From Roseburia faecis (GTDB lineage Bacteria > Bacillota > Clostridia > Lachnospirales > Lachnospiraceae), in contig NZ_CVRR01000037.1 of assembly GCF_001406815.1 (NCBI RefSeq), positions 153,554-217,553 of the forward strand: DNA of 64,000 bases, in the 5' to 3' direction. Position numbers and translations under genes: made by a program. The notes under the pieces are model-generated. The model was given only the letters and a program-made list of their open reading frames with translations, searched no databases and was not told the origin of the DNA. Shown piece after piece: positions 50,668 to 59,332 of the stretch (positions are counted from its first letter, which is position 1; each line of letters starts with the position of its first letter).

Positions 50668-50951
50668 GACATACCTCCAACTTTTTTGTTAGTATGTCCG
50701 TTCTTTATCCTCTCCACTCTCGTAAGTAAAAGTTTGTAAAAACTTCCGTAACCGTTCTGTCTTCGGATTCTCGAAAAATTCTTTCTTAAATCTTCTTCTA
50801 ATGGAATATCGTACTCTTTCTCAATTATATTTAGCTTCCCGCTTTGTGTAAGACTCTTTGAAAGCAATGCCCTCAACAGACGATGTAATTCATGCTTTTC
50901 ATCCTGACGAGGTAACTTCTTTGCCAATCCAATCAAAACAATATTAAGCAT
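50664..50951 (-). pseudogene. C-terminal fragment, possibly of an Rpn/YhgA-like nuclease
   Basis: The frame (MLNIVLIGLAKKLPRQDEKHELHRLLRALL... IIEKEYDIPLEEDLRK) reads like the tail of a recombination-promoting nuclease family protein (Rpn/YhgA), in which EYDIP precedes a MCNLS motif. Here the sequence after DLRK leaves that pattern and the frame is closed upstream by a stop near 51000, so both ends look damaged. The assignment is tentative. Confidence 0.35.
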
Positions 50952-51162
50952 ATCCTGCTTAATATCATCATATCTTAGTTCCTGCCTTTGAATACTTTAA
51001 CGCTTCCTTGCAATATACAGACTGATTTACAATCCAAATCAGGCACACTACAAGAGAAGGTAAGAATCCTATGCCCAAAACAAGTGCACTTCTGCTAAAC
51101 TGTTATTCATAACCAAACCTCAACCTCCTTATCAAACTTGAATTTATCGATTTCTTTATTAT

Positions 51163-51879
51163 CTAATCTGTTAGTAATCTATCCAACAGCATCTGCCTAT
51201 TATTTATAAACATTTCTGTTACCTGGTAACTCTCTGTATCCTCATATTCGCACAGATGTATGCGTCCATTATCAAAACAATAGATATCTGCATCTGGTAT
51301 TCCTAACAAAATTGGCGAATGCGTAACTATAATAAACTGTGCTCCCTCTTTTGCACATCTGTATATTTGCATCAACAATGTAAGCTGTCTCTGCGGCGAT
51401 AATGCAGCTTCTGGCTCGTCAAAAAGATACAAGCCATTTGGATTCATATTATTCTGTGCTAATGCGAGAAAACTCTCTCCATGTGATTTTTCATGATATT
51501 TAGCAGAAGGATGTGTAATATCTGCATATTCTTCTTCCTGCGTTGCAACATTATAAAAGCTTTCTGCCCTAAGAAAATATCCCCACTTTTCCTTCCGATA
51601 GCCTTTGGCAATTCTTATCGCATCACACAACTCTGAATGTGTATCATGCGTAGAAAAAACATAATTCTTCGTTCCACCCTCAGGATTAAAACCATGTGCT
51701 ACGGCAAGTGCTTCCAATAAAGTTGATTTACCGCTGCCATTTTCCCCTACAAAAAAAGTAATTGGTTTGTTAAAATCAAGTTTTTCAACTCCCTTAAAAG
51801 CCCTGATTCCCTTCAGATAACTATCCTTATCAATTTTATCCCAATCAAATATTACTCCTTGTATGAATTGATCATTCAC
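51163..51879 (-). CDS. Stand-alone AAA (ABC-type) ATPase
   Basis: The 238-residue protein has Walker [19 protein letters not shown] (about residues 41-58), a signature-like SHGESFLALAQNN, Walker B LYLFDEPEAALSPQRQLTLL and the switch FIIVTHSPILLG. It is a complete compact AAA_21-type ATPase, found in many bacteria without a fixed partner. It lies among mobile remnants and no partner nuclease is next to it, so a link to defence is only a guess. Confidence 0.85.
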   Translation of the reverse strand: MNDQFIQGVIFDWDKIDKDSYLKGIRAFKGVEKLDFNKPITFFVGENGSGKSTLLEALAVAHGFNPEGGTKNYVFSTHDTHSELCDAIRIAKGYRKEKWGYFLRAESFYNVATQEEEYADITHPSAKYHEKSHGESFLALAQNNMNPNGLYLFDEPEAALSPQRQLTLLMQIYRCAKEGAQFIIVTHSPILLGIPDADIYCFDNGRIHLCEYEDTESYQVTEMFINNRQMLLDRLLTD

Positions 51880-51962
51880 CTAATCACCTCCTTGTAAAAA
51901 ACACTTTCTAATCCCCATCTTCTTGCCCTTTAGACAAGAAGCATTCTTCACCTTCAGTTCGG

Positions 51963-52433
51963 TCAATCTCGATTTGCATTCCCATTCATTTTAATAGAGC
52001 TTTGCACCTGCTGGAATGTGGTCATCAACCATCTCAGTTCCTGCTTCTTGGTCAAATGGTTATAGAACTGCACCACATCAGAATACTTAATCTCTGCTAT
52101 ATTTCGCTTTCCAAGTGTATCCCGGATAAATCGGTCATACATATAAAGATAATTGCTCTTGGTCGTTGGTTTCAGATTGTTTTTGAGACTCATGTAGCTG
52201 TCAAATACAAAATTTACTGTAGCCTTTCCGGCAACATAAATATCCAGACCGTCCATCTGATCTTTCATGAGCTGTGCTTCTTTTTCCCGAAGTGTTACAA
52301 GGTCTTGTGCATAAACATATTTACGTCTTCCGATAGGATCCGTATAAGTATATACATATCTCTCGTCTGAACGTCTCTGTGATTCACCTTTCCGCAGAAC
52401 TCTGCCCCGCAGATCTTTTCTTGTCTGTGCCAT
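51963..52433 (-). pseudogene. Tn916/Tn1549-type integrase, N-terminal fragment
   Basis: The start ATG at 52433 (MAQTRKDLRGRVLRKGESQ) and the following RRSDERYVYTYTDPIGRRKYVYA are the arm-binding N-terminal domain of Tn916-family tyrosine integrases; YMYDRFIRDTLGKRNIAEIKYSDVV is the core-binding domain. The frame ends without the catalytic domain (no RHxxRH...Y). A final stretch (WLMTTFQQVQSSIKMN) looks like frameshifted or foreign sequence. It is therefore a truncated, inactive copy. Confidence 0.75.
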
Positions 52434-52446
52434 ATTCAGTTTTATT

Positions 52447-52815
52447 CTACAAATCCGACAGTGAAATTCGGTCGTAAGCGCCATTTTTCTTATCTTCCGG
52501 ATGTGGCTCCAGTCCGATAATTGTAATATCTTTCTGGTCTGGTCCATAAACCCAGTACATCCTCATTGCGCCACTGGTTTTATTTTCCAGATATGATTGC
52601 CTCACTTTCATTCCATAACGTCTGGATAATGGCTCTATTTCATGGGTTTGAAGACTCGGATAACCCGGATCAGCCGACAACAGCTTTAAAGCCTTTCCCC
52701 ATTTTTTATACAACTGTTCTTCCTTCTTTTTTATATTACCGGAACGATATTTCTCCTGCAGATCTAACCAAAGTTCCTGCATTTCAGGAATTCCCATTCG
52801 TATATTAAAATTCAT
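52447..52815 (-). CDS. RelE/ParE-like toxin candidate
   Basis: The 122-residue protein (MNFNIRMGIPEMQELWLDLQEKYRSG...) has strands and basic residues (SRRYGMKVRQSYLENK; MRMYWVYGPDQKDITIIGLEPHPED) like a RelE-fold mRNA interferase. The gene is 12 bp after the candidate antitoxin gene. The pairing, size and order (antitoxin first) support a type II module. The family is not certain. Confidence 0.6.
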   Translation of the reverse strand: MNFNIRMGIPEMQELWLDLQEKYRSGNIKKKEEQLYKKWGKALKLLSADPGYPSLQTHEIEPLSRRYGMKVRQSYLENKTSGAMRMYWVYGPDQKDITIIGLEPHPEDKKNGAYDRISLSDL

Positions 52816-52827
52816 CTCTTATTCCTT

Positions 52828-53067
52828 TTAAAAATCTGACAGGTCAATAGCCGGGGAAACATCGCCTCTCTTAAAGTTACTTACTGCACGATCCATATCT
52901 GCCAGAGTTCTGGCTGAAATGCTCTCTGGCACTGCCAGTTCCCGAGGTTCCAGAATAATGCAGCCATTTCCGTATTCTTTGACATTATAATACTGATAAG
53001 CAGCTCCTCTGAGAGTAATTCTTTTTTTGTTATCCAGATGGGCAACATAATCTTTTATTGCTTCCAT
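52828..53067 (-). CDS. Antitoxin candidate of the RelE-like module
   Basis: The start at 53067 (MEAIKDYVAHLDNKKRITLR) has AGGAGGTGTTGAT upstream. The 79-residue protein starts with a short basic strand and an acidic C-terminal part (SISARTLADMDRAVSNFKRGDVSP), as in AbrB/Phd-like antitoxins of this kind. Its 5' end overlaps the last ~40 bp of the damaged relaxase frame. Confidence 0.6.
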   Translation of the reverse strand: MEAIKDYVAHLDNKKRITLRGAAYQYYNVKEYGNGCIILEPRELAVPESISARTLADMDRAVSNFKRGDVSPAIDLSDF

Positions 53068-53674
53068 TATCAACACCTCCTACGCAAGCATTTGTGTGGG
53101 AAATCCCACCTCTTGTTATTATAATACGCTTTTCTATATTTTCTGTCAATCTACCTTTACTTACTCCTGATACTTGAAAAATGGTATCGCCCATGCCATC
53201 CTCCGCAGTCTTATAAATTACATTGAATGGTTCGATATCTTCCATTGTCTCTATCTTATGGGTCTGAAGATAATTGATGGATTTTGCAAACTCTTGTAAG
53301 TTGGAGAGATTCTTCCCTCTCCGTTTCATCTCCGCATAGAAATTTGGGAGCAGTGGTCTGCCCTGCGTTTTCTTATCATAATAATCTTGCAAGCTTTCCA
53401 AAAGTGTCGGATTCTGCCTGCGATCCAGTTCGTCCTTCATTTCCTCATACGCTGTCTTCATCCACTGAATGGATTCTTTCAGAGAAATAAACATCTGGTT
53501 GAACTGCCGGATAGCTCGGTTCAGTTCCCCAATCACAGTTTTAATTCCCTTTTTCTCCATTGCCCGGACTTCATACCCTTCATGGATCGTCGGAATCAGA
53601 TCAATTCCCTGCTCTTTGTAAGAGCGGTGATCAATTCTTGCTGCCATGTGACATTCCCGGAATTTTTCGTTCAC
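53030..53674 (-). pseudogene. MobA/MobL-family relaxase, C-terminal fragment
   Basis: The frame reads RRAWTEKVNEKFRECHMAAR, then IDHRSYKEQGIDLIPTIHEG and MEKKGIKTVIGELNRAI, the segment after the catalytic domain of MobQ-type relaxases. The catalytic N-terminal half is absent; the frame is closed by a stop near 53755. The remaining part is helical and ends within the antitoxin gene in another frame. It cannot work as a relaxase. Confidence 0.7.
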
Positions 53675-53763
53675 TTTCTCTGTCCAAGCTCTTCTCCATT
53701 CCTTTAAAAGTTGTCTGTAAGTTCCTGTACTTTTTGTTTCTCTGTTTGATTATCTGCCATAGA

Positions 53764-54116
53764 TTACCTCCATTTTTGCATGACAAAAGGCAGCCCACAA
53801 TGGACTGCCCTAATAAAAGAAAAAGTAGCAAATCGTTTAAAACCATAATTTTCATAAAAAGAAAGCAATTTTTCTTTATTCTCTGCTTCCACAAATGCTA
53901 CCATACCACCAACCTGATACTGTAAAATCTGTGTTTGCCTGATTGCTGCTTCGAGCAACTCCTGTCCTGTTATTCTTCCTTTTGCCTTATCATTAAAATT
54001 CTTTCCGAGCTGGGCAATCAGATAAGCTGCTAAATTATAAGTCTGCTCACTCTTATCTATTTCGCTAAACCTTAATCTGAATTTCTTTCCTTTTGCAAAA
54101 GGAGTGAATAAAGCCT
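53764..54116 (-). pseudogene. GNAT N-acetyltransferase, N-terminally truncated
   Basis: The frame (FTPFAKGKKFRLRFSEIDKS... YNLAAYLIAQLGKNFNDKAKGRITGQELLEAAI... GGMVAFVEAENKEKLLSFYENYGF) is a clear GNAT domain with the acetyl-CoA-binding end and the FYENYGFK motif. An in-frame stop at about 54116 removes the first part. Such proteins occur next to relaxases in conjugative elements. Confidence 0.6.
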
Positions 54117-54152
54117 TTCCCTCTTATTCACTCCCTCATATACATAATTTGT

Positions 54153-54659
54153 TTAAGAAATTACTGCATTCTGTCTCCTGTATGTATCATTATCTTTCTG
54201 GCTTAACTGCCCCTCAATCTGAGCCAGCTTTTTCTCCAATACCTTAGCCTTTTCTTTGTCTCCCGCCGCAGCCTTTATCTGCTGTTCAAGCTGTTTCTTT
54301 TCCTCTTTGAGCTTCTCAATCTCTCTGTCAACATTATCTGTATTTGTCGTACATTTCTCTGCCTGTTTCGCTGGCTCCTCCTTTGGTTGAACATCTTTCG
54401 CCTTTGCCGCTCTCTTAGGATCATCATACATCACTTTTGGATTACCGTTTTCATCCTGTCCTAAACGATACAGACCACTGGGCTTGCTGCTGGATTTTTC
54501 ACTGCTGATATACTCGTCCTTTGGAATTGGAACCCCCTCACTTTTATCTTCCGCCCTCTGCTCTTGTGAAGTTCTTTTTACTTTATCCTGCTCTGTCTGT
54601 GCCCTTTCTAAATACTCATTTTTGTAATCCTTATAATTACCGCTTATTTCCATTGACAT
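54153..54659 (-). CDS. Polar coiled-coil hypothetical protein
   Basis: The 168-residue protein is highly charged. Its C-terminal third (VDREIEKLKEEKKQLEQQIKAAAGDKEKAKVLEKKLAQIEGQL) is a predicted coiled coil, and the middle is low-complexity (SSEKSSSKPSGLYRLGQDENGNPKV). The ribosome site AGGAGGACGA precedes the ATG. It has its own gap of about 70 bp to the Agr-like kinase gene. No function is known. Confidence 0.6.
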   Translation of the reverse strand: MSMEISGNYKDYKNEYLERAQTEQDKVKRTSQEQRAEDKSEGVPIPKDEYISSEKSSSKPSGLYRLGQDENGNPKVMYDDPKRAAKAKDVQPKEEPAKQAEKCTTNTDNVDREIEKLKEEKKQLEQQIKAAAGDKEKAKVLEKKLAQIEGQLSQKDNDTYRRQNAVIS

Positions 54660-54731
54660 AAATCGTCCTCCTTTACTTTGTTACAATTAAATATACCTAC
54701 AATTTTCTATTCGTCATTCATATAGCTGTTT

Positions 54732-56051
54732 TTAACAAACTTGTTGTGAAATGCTTTCTGATTGTTGCGGAATGATTAAAAGAACACTTAAAGTAAATTT
54801 TTCTCCATCTGTTCTTACTTCCATAGCTCCATGATATTTTTCTGCAACTGCTTTTATGTTGGCAAGTCCGGTTCCGCTGCGAAGGCTCCCTCTCCCACTG
54901 TAACTATTACTTATTTCAATCAATAGAAAATCACCCTGCACTTTTCCCGTTACATGAATATATTTTTGTTCGTCATGGTTCATTCGATTGCAGGCTGAAA
55001 TAGCATTATCTAATGCATTAGAAAAAATAATACAGAAGTCAATATCAGCAATTCCACATGGATATGAAGCAATAAATGAACATTGCACCACTATCTGATT
55101 GTTTTTAGCTATTCCCAATTTATTTCCAATCAGAATATCAAGTACAGGATTATTAGTGCTTACCGGAAATGACATATCCGCTGTTAAATTTTCCATATCA
55201 CTCATATACTTCAATGCGGCATCTATATTCCCATTCTGTACCAATTCTTTGACAATGGATATATGATTTTTCACATCATGCCGAAATGATTTTGTTTTCT
55301 CATAACGTATTTTTGCTTCCTCCACATACTGATTCAAAGAATGTTTTTCCAATTCTAACAGTGATAACTCTCTGCTTAATTTGAAACTTTCCATCAATTT
55401 TTTGTAAGAAAACATGATACAAAACAGACTGGCTATCCCTAATATCTGTATAAACAGTATTGGAAATGGACTTATGCCAGGTAAACTGCCATCTGCTTCT
55501 ATCGTAATGGTATCTCCATAAATATTTAAACTAATATATTCACTCGCTAAAAAAATCAATAAAGTCGGTATTAAAATCATAAGAGCATATTTTGTCCTAA
55601 CTGTTTCATCATATAAAAAATATTTATTTATAACCTGATAACACAAAACAGATGTAACAAGAGCTATAATGCTACTTATTATCATAAAGAAAAAGCTAAC
55701 TGCTTTAGGGTTCTCCAAAAATAAAAATGGAGATAAAATACACGATACCGAATTAGAAATTCCATAGCATAAGTGCATTATTTCAATCATTACAACCGCA
55801 TATAAACCGACAAATATATTATATGTTTTACATATAAAAAATCCACCTGCCATCAACAGCAGAACATATACCAATAACTCCATAATACTGCCATCCGTAA
55901 AAATCCTAATAACAGCAATTCCAAAAATAGCAAACAATATATAATAAATAAACTTTACCTTTTTCTTAAGAAATCTGGTAAAGAAATGAAAAACTGTCAA
56001 CATTTCAATGCTTCCCATAACATATACATTGAAAATATCTAATCCATCCAT
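54732..56051 (-). CDS. AgrC-like sensor kinase (GHKL ATPase)
   Basis: The 439-residue protein has six or seven membrane helices (residues 1-215). A coiled linker leads to the phospho-acceptor His in KSFRHDVKNHISIVKELV. A GHKL ATPase domain with N box IFSNALDNAISACNRM and G box RSGTGLANIKAVAEKY follows. It overlaps the regulator gene's end closely (4 bp gap). AgrC proteins detect cyclic peptides, but no agrB or agrD is present in the window. Confidence 0.85.
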   Translation of the reverse strand: MDGLDIFNVYVMGSIEMLTVFHFFTRFLKKKVKFIYYILFAIFGIAVIRIFTDGSIMELLVYVLLLMAGGFFICKTYNIFVGLYAVVMIEIMHLCYGISNSVSCILSPFLFLENPKAVSFFFMIISSIIALVTSVLCYQVINKYFLYDETVRTKYALMILIPTLLIFLASEYISLNIYGDTITIEADGSLPGISPFPILFIQILGIASLFCIMFSYKKLMESFKLSRELSLLELEKHSLNQYVEEAKIRYEKTKSFRHDVKNHISIVKELVQNGNIDAALKYMSDMENLTADMSFPVSTNNPVLDILIGNKLGIAKNNQIVVQCSFIASYPCGIADIDFCIIFSNALDNAISACNRMNHDEQKYIHVTGKVQGDFLLIEISNSYSGRGSLRSGTGLANIKAVAEKYHGAMEVRTDGEKFTLSVLLIIPQQSESISQQVC

Positions 56052-56055
56052 TCTT

Positions 56056-56766
56056 TCACACTCTCCGTTCCTTCATATATTTCAAAACAACACTTGAAAA
56101 TTCTTTGCTCCGTAAGCGTGATACCGGTATCGTCTGATCATTTATCATATATGCCATTCCATTTTTATAACTTTTCAAATAGCTCAAATTAATTAAATAA
56201 CTTCTATGACATTTGAAAAATCTCCCATCCAGTTTTGTTTCAAGATTTTCAATTTTGTCATAGTAATCAATAACTTCTCCCAACTTTAAATGCAGATATA
56301 TTTTTCTGTCTATAATTTCACAAAAAACGATGTCATCAAAGGAAATAATATTGCTCTCGTATCCTTTCTGAACAAGCAAGTTTGCTTCATTGGCATTTTG
56401 CATGGAAGCAAATAATCTCTCCATTTTTTTGTCAAAATATTCTTCTTCAATTGGCTTTACCAGATAATCATATGCCTGCACTTCAAAAGCCTGAAATACC
56501 ATTTCCTTTAAAACGGTTATAAAAATCAGGTAGCCTTTATAATTCTTACTACGCAGCTTTCTTGCAGTTTCCATACCATCTATGCCATCCATTTGAATAT
56601 CTAAAAACAAAATATCTATACTTTTGTTGTATCTTAGTAATTCCTCGCCACTCCAAAATTGTGAAATTTTTATTTCTACATTTTTTCTGTGAAAAAAATC
56701 AAGTGCCAGCTTTTTAACTTTATCTGATATGTATTTTTCATCATCACAAATTGCAATGTTAATCAC
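56056..56766 (-). CDS. AgrA/LytTR-family response regulator
   Basis: The 236-residue protein starts with a receiver (NIAICDDEKYISDKV; phospho-acceptor in DILFLDIQMDGIDGMETA) and ends with a LytTR DNA-binding domain (ISFDDIVFCEIIDRKIYLHL; FFKCHRSYLINLSYLKSY; IPVSRLRSKEFSSVVLKYM). It partners the GHKL kinase. Its binding sites, usually pairs of ACNGTTNAG-type repeats, were not found within 150 bp upstream. Confidence 0.88.
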   Translation of the reverse strand: MINIAICDDEKYISDKVKKLALDFFHRKNVEIKISQFWSGEELLRYNKSIDILFLDIQMDGIDGMETARKLRSKNYKGYLIFITVLKEMVFQAFEVQAYDYLVKPIEEEYFDKKMERLFASMQNANEANLLVQKGYESNIISFDDIVFCEIIDRKIYLHLKLGEVIDYYDKIENLETKLDGRFFKCHRSYLINLSYLKSYKNGMAYMINDQTIPVSRLRSKEFSSVVLKYMKERRV

Positions 56767-56891
56767 ATGACCACCTCTTTTCTTAAATTAGTTATTTTAG
56801 CATCTATCATCAAATGAAACAATTATAATGCTTTGGAATGTAATTGTAATGTTGTGTAATGCCGAATAGCTCAATAAGTATATAAACGAAT

Positions 56892-57086
56892 CTAAATTTC
56901 TCGCTTAATATCGTGTGAATTAATTTTATCTATCCTTAACCTTGCCTGTTCCCTCTGTACCAAAACTATAGTTTTCCAAACACCGACACACCCTTTGGGA
57001 GTGTCGAAAACAACCATAGCAAGCACTGCCTGTGTCATGACACAGGCGAAATTTTTCACATTCAGCCTGCCGACTGAACGGAACAA
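56892..57086 (-). CDS. Small hypothetical protein of conjugative elements
   Basis: The 64-residue frame (MFRSVGRLNVKNFACVMTQAVLAMVVF then DTPKGCVGVW) resembles short frames that recur beside Tn1549-like elements. They may be translated or may be noise over a conserved non-coding stretch. Confidence is low. Its neighbourhood also holds a GC-rich dyad-bearing stretch (57090-57170). Confidence 0.3.
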   Translation of the reverse strand: MFRSVGRLNVKNFACVMTQAVLAMVVFDTPKGCVGVWKTIVLVQREQARLRIDKINSHDIKREI

Positions 57087-57197
57087 ATTTCCATAGGGAA
57101 GTATCCCTAATCTTAATCAGTATCTCGGACGAACCACGCCGCCTGATGCTGCACAGGAGCAGCTGAAAAAAAAGAATACTCCAAACCTGTAAATGCG

Positions 57198-57232
57198 CAA
57201 AAAAATAGAGGTGCGCAAGACACCCCTATTTC
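57198..57232 (-). terminator. Intrinsic terminator
   Basis: On the minus strand AAATAGGGGTG and CACCTCTATTT (one G-U pair) form a stem followed by a run of T. It does not belong to a called gene; a read-through block is likely. Confidence 0.5.
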
Positions 57233-57241
57233 CTAAACCTC

Positions 57242-57270
57242 TTGCAAAATCTGCAATAGTGGTTTATAAT
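57242..57270 (+). promoter_or_regulatory. Promoter of the second candidate antitoxin RNA
   Basis: TTGCAA (57242-57247) and TATAAT (57265-57270) are 17 bp apart on the plus strand, directed at the 3' end of the 27-aa toxin gene. Confidence 0.65.
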
Positions 57271-57276
57271 CAGGTT

Positions 57277-57390
57277 AGAAACCGAAGGATATTAGCGTGT
57301 CCAACGGTTGCACAATCGGAAACTTATAAAGCGTTAAGTTTATTAACGGATTACAGGCTATCCTCTATTGCGAGTAGAGGATAGCCTTTC
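57277..57390 (+). ncRNA. Candidate type I antitoxin RNA (second module)
   Basis: The RNA is predicted from the promoter at 57242-57270 to the terminator at 57356-57386. The open frame across this stretch is not likely to be a gene. Confidence 0.45.
57356..57386. terminator. Perfect terminator with the shared TTGCGAG loop
   Basis: A 12-bp perfect stem GGCTATCCTCTA / TAGAGGATAGCC encloses the loop TTGCGAG, the same as at 8068-8074. Confidence 0.85.
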
Positions 57391-57393
57391 CGT

Positions 57394-57477
57394 TTATTTG
57401 CGGTTATGTTTATTGTCTATGTATGTCAAGGCTGCAAATACAACCAATAAAAGCGTAAGCACTTCTAAAGTATCCAT
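57394..57477 (-). CDS. 27-aa holin-like toxin peptide (Hol-Tox type I candidate)
   Basis: The peptide MDTLEVLTLLLVVFAALTY followed by IDNKHNRK has a single membrane helix and a basic tail. The ribosome site GGAAAGGAGGTCGG is near perfect. The layout is the same as in the module at 8084: structured leader, toxin on the minus strand, and a converging RNA with a shared terminator. It sits between fragments of a conjugative element. Confidence 0.65.
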   Translation of the reverse strand: MDTLEVLTLLLVVFAALTYIDNKHNRK

Positions 57478-57585
57478 ACCGACCTCCTTTCCGTCTCCAG
57501 AAAGGACAACCGCAAGACTATCCCTACTTGCTCTAATCTGACTGAAAATATTATATCATTTCGTGTCGAATAATACCAGCACCAC

Positions 57586-57745
57586 TTACGATATTTCCTC
57601 TGCCGGTTCCAATACCACCCCGGCAAATTCCTCATCGCTCATGTTCTGGAGCTTTCCTAACACCTGCTCTGCAAGCTCCTCCATATCGCTGTCCTTTATG
57701 TGCGGCATTACCCGTCTGAGGTCCTCCATCAGCTCTGTCTTGCTT
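57586..57745 (-). pseudogene. C-terminal fragment of an unidentified conjugative-element protein
   Basis: The frame reads TELMEDLRRVMPHIKDSDMEE then LAEQVLGKLQNMSDEEFAGVVL, and stops at 57586. It has no start of its own and begins at the point where the VirD4 fragment ends, so it is a deletion junction. I do not recognise the family. Confidence 0.4.
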
Positions 57746-58049
57746 CACTGGCATTGATCATGTCAAGCAGGGTGGTAAAATTCTGTTCTTCCTCCACACA
57801 CTCATACCAGATATATCCGATATGGGCTGTGTAGTAGAGCTTTTCGGCTTTCACCCAGAAATCTTCACCGGATTGCAGTCTCTCTCCTTTGGTGTTTAAG
57901 ATAATTGTGTTTACGAGTTTCAAAATGTCCTTTTCACTCCGGATATAAGCGAAAGGATTGTAGTGCATTGATTTTTTAAAGTTAGTGGTGTTCAGGACTT
58001 TGACTTTGTACCCGTTCTTTAACAGCATTTTTCCACACTCTACAAGCAC
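57746..58049 (-). pseudogene. VirD4/TraG coupling-protein fragment
   Basis: The frame (VLVECGKMLLKNGYKVKVLNTTN, FKKSMHYNPFAYIRSEKDILKL, ETLLDMINASEAR-like end) is the middle of a Tn1549-type T4SS coupling protein just after the Walker A region. Both the P-loop start and the C-terminal half are missing. The left side joins MobV sequence and the right side joins another fragment. Confidence 0.7.
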
Positions 58050-58768
58050 CGTTCAATGACTGCGTTTACGTCCTCTATCTTCATCACAAGACCATCAAGA
58101 ACAGCCTGTTTTTCCTCAATGCGTTTCTTCTGATTCATGATGATAAAATCCTGCTTCTCCAGATAGCTTGCACCGCCATACACCGGCTCAACATCAATCG
58201 TCAGTCCATGATTCTGACAGATGCTGATAAATAGTTTTCTGCACTCTTCATCAAAAACCATCTTCCGGTTATTGTACTTTCCCTTTTTCTCATTCGGCTT
58301 CGGAAGTTCAAAGCCAAGTTCTTCCAATGCCTTATCCTGTTGGGGACATAATTCTCCATACTGATTCACAGCATCAAATACATGCCGTTCATGAATATGT
58401 GGTGTTGCTTCATCAAGATGCAAAGCCCAGTCCAGTATATGAACATGGGAACCATACCGTCTGTTAAATTCCTCGAAATATTCTGCACTGACCTGTGCAA
58501 GCACATCAGCAGACACCGCACCATCCATGTTTCCAAGCTGTAATAAAGTTTCTTCCGGACACGTTTTATTATTTTCAAGAATAGCATCAATCGTTTTTAC
58601 TCGGTCATAGTGTCTTGCTTTCCGGTTTCTCTCATTCTGACCGTCCACATGGTCTGAATATTTCTCAACATAATATGCTTTTTCTATTTCCGTAAAAGTG
58701 AATCTCGCCCGCTCGTCCTTATCATTCTGCAGGCTGTACCCCTGATAACAATCCCAGTACACATTCAT
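58040..58768 (-). pseudogene. MobV/Pre-type relaxase, truncated
   Basis: The frame carries the MobV histidine motif HLDEATPHIH (about residues 117-126) plus KALEELGFELPKPNEKKGKYNNRKMVFDEE and the conserved CQNHGLTIDVEPVYGG end. Upstream in frame only NSEHIDAERTKMN of the usual N-terminus remains before the junction with the DUF5688 fragment, and the C-terminal end runs into VirD4 sequence. Catalytic capacity is doubtful because the N-terminal nuclease start is missing. Confidence 0.65.
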
Positions 58769-58803
58769 CTTCGTTCTCTCTGCGTCAATATGCTCACTAT
58801 TTT

Positions 58804-59049
58804 CTACATCAATTCAGATGCTCTGGACACTACCTCGTTGTAATCCTGACCATTCTCGATTGCCTCGAACATGGCACTGAGATTTGCATTCACACCGATG
58901 TGACTGCCCTCCGGAGTGACGCTAATTGCATCATAGGAAGCATTCAGCTTCTCAACGTGATGCTGACTGAGGTTTGCATCAATACCATGATCAGCAAGTG
59001 CCTGGTGAAGATCCTCTTCGATTCGTTCTTTGAACTGTTCATAATACAT
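58804..59049 (-). pseudogene. DUF5688-like protein, N-terminal fragment
   Basis: The start ATG at 59049 (MYYEQFKERIEEDLHQALADHG) with a GGAAAG ribosome site opens a DUF5688-type N-terminus. The frame stops at 58804, after about 81 of ~300 usual residues, right at the junction with MobV sequence. Confidence 0.5.
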
Positions 59050-59113
59050 AGTTTTGTTTTCCTTTCTGTTTTTGATTTGGTTAATCCGGATCGTCACCCG
59101 GAATTGCAGATAT

Positions 59114-59160
59114 GAAAAAAGCGCCAGACTCGCAATCTTCTAATTACGAGCTGACGCTCT
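59114..59160 (-). terminator. Terminator (minus strand)
   Basis: AGCGTCAGCTCGTAAT and ATTGCGAGTCTGGCGCT form an imperfect stem followed by TTTTTT. It lies between the 1240-aa gene and the DUF5688 fragment. Confidence 0.7.
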
Positions 59161-59198
59161 CTACAATGTCCATATTCAATTCTTCTGCAAAAGAAAAA

Positions 59199-59246
59199 CA
59201 AACGTGAGGTCCGTCACCACTCCGGTGATTTCGTTCACGTTTGTCT
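59199..59246 (-). terminator. Terminator of the three-gene operon
   Basis: ACAAACGTGA/TCACGTTTGT with an inner ATCACC..GGTGA stem is followed by TTTTTCTTTT on the minus strand, about 90 bp past the end of the 1240-aa gene. Confidence 0.85.
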
Positions 59247-59332
59247 ATGATAATAATATCAGCCTTTAAAATGCATTACAATCTACATAGCCTCTACATT
59301 TCCTCTACAAATTGTATTTCAAAGACTAAATT

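Noticed and set aside
51163..51879. AAA ATPase as part of a two-gene OLD/Gabija-like defence system
   Set aside because: No nuclease or helicase partner lies next to it; the neighbours are a terminal gene fragment and a dead integrase.
57193..57384. 63-codon plus-strand frame before the second holin-like gene
   Set aside because: It crosses a promoter and two terminators; the stretch is better explained as a non-coding antitoxin RNA.
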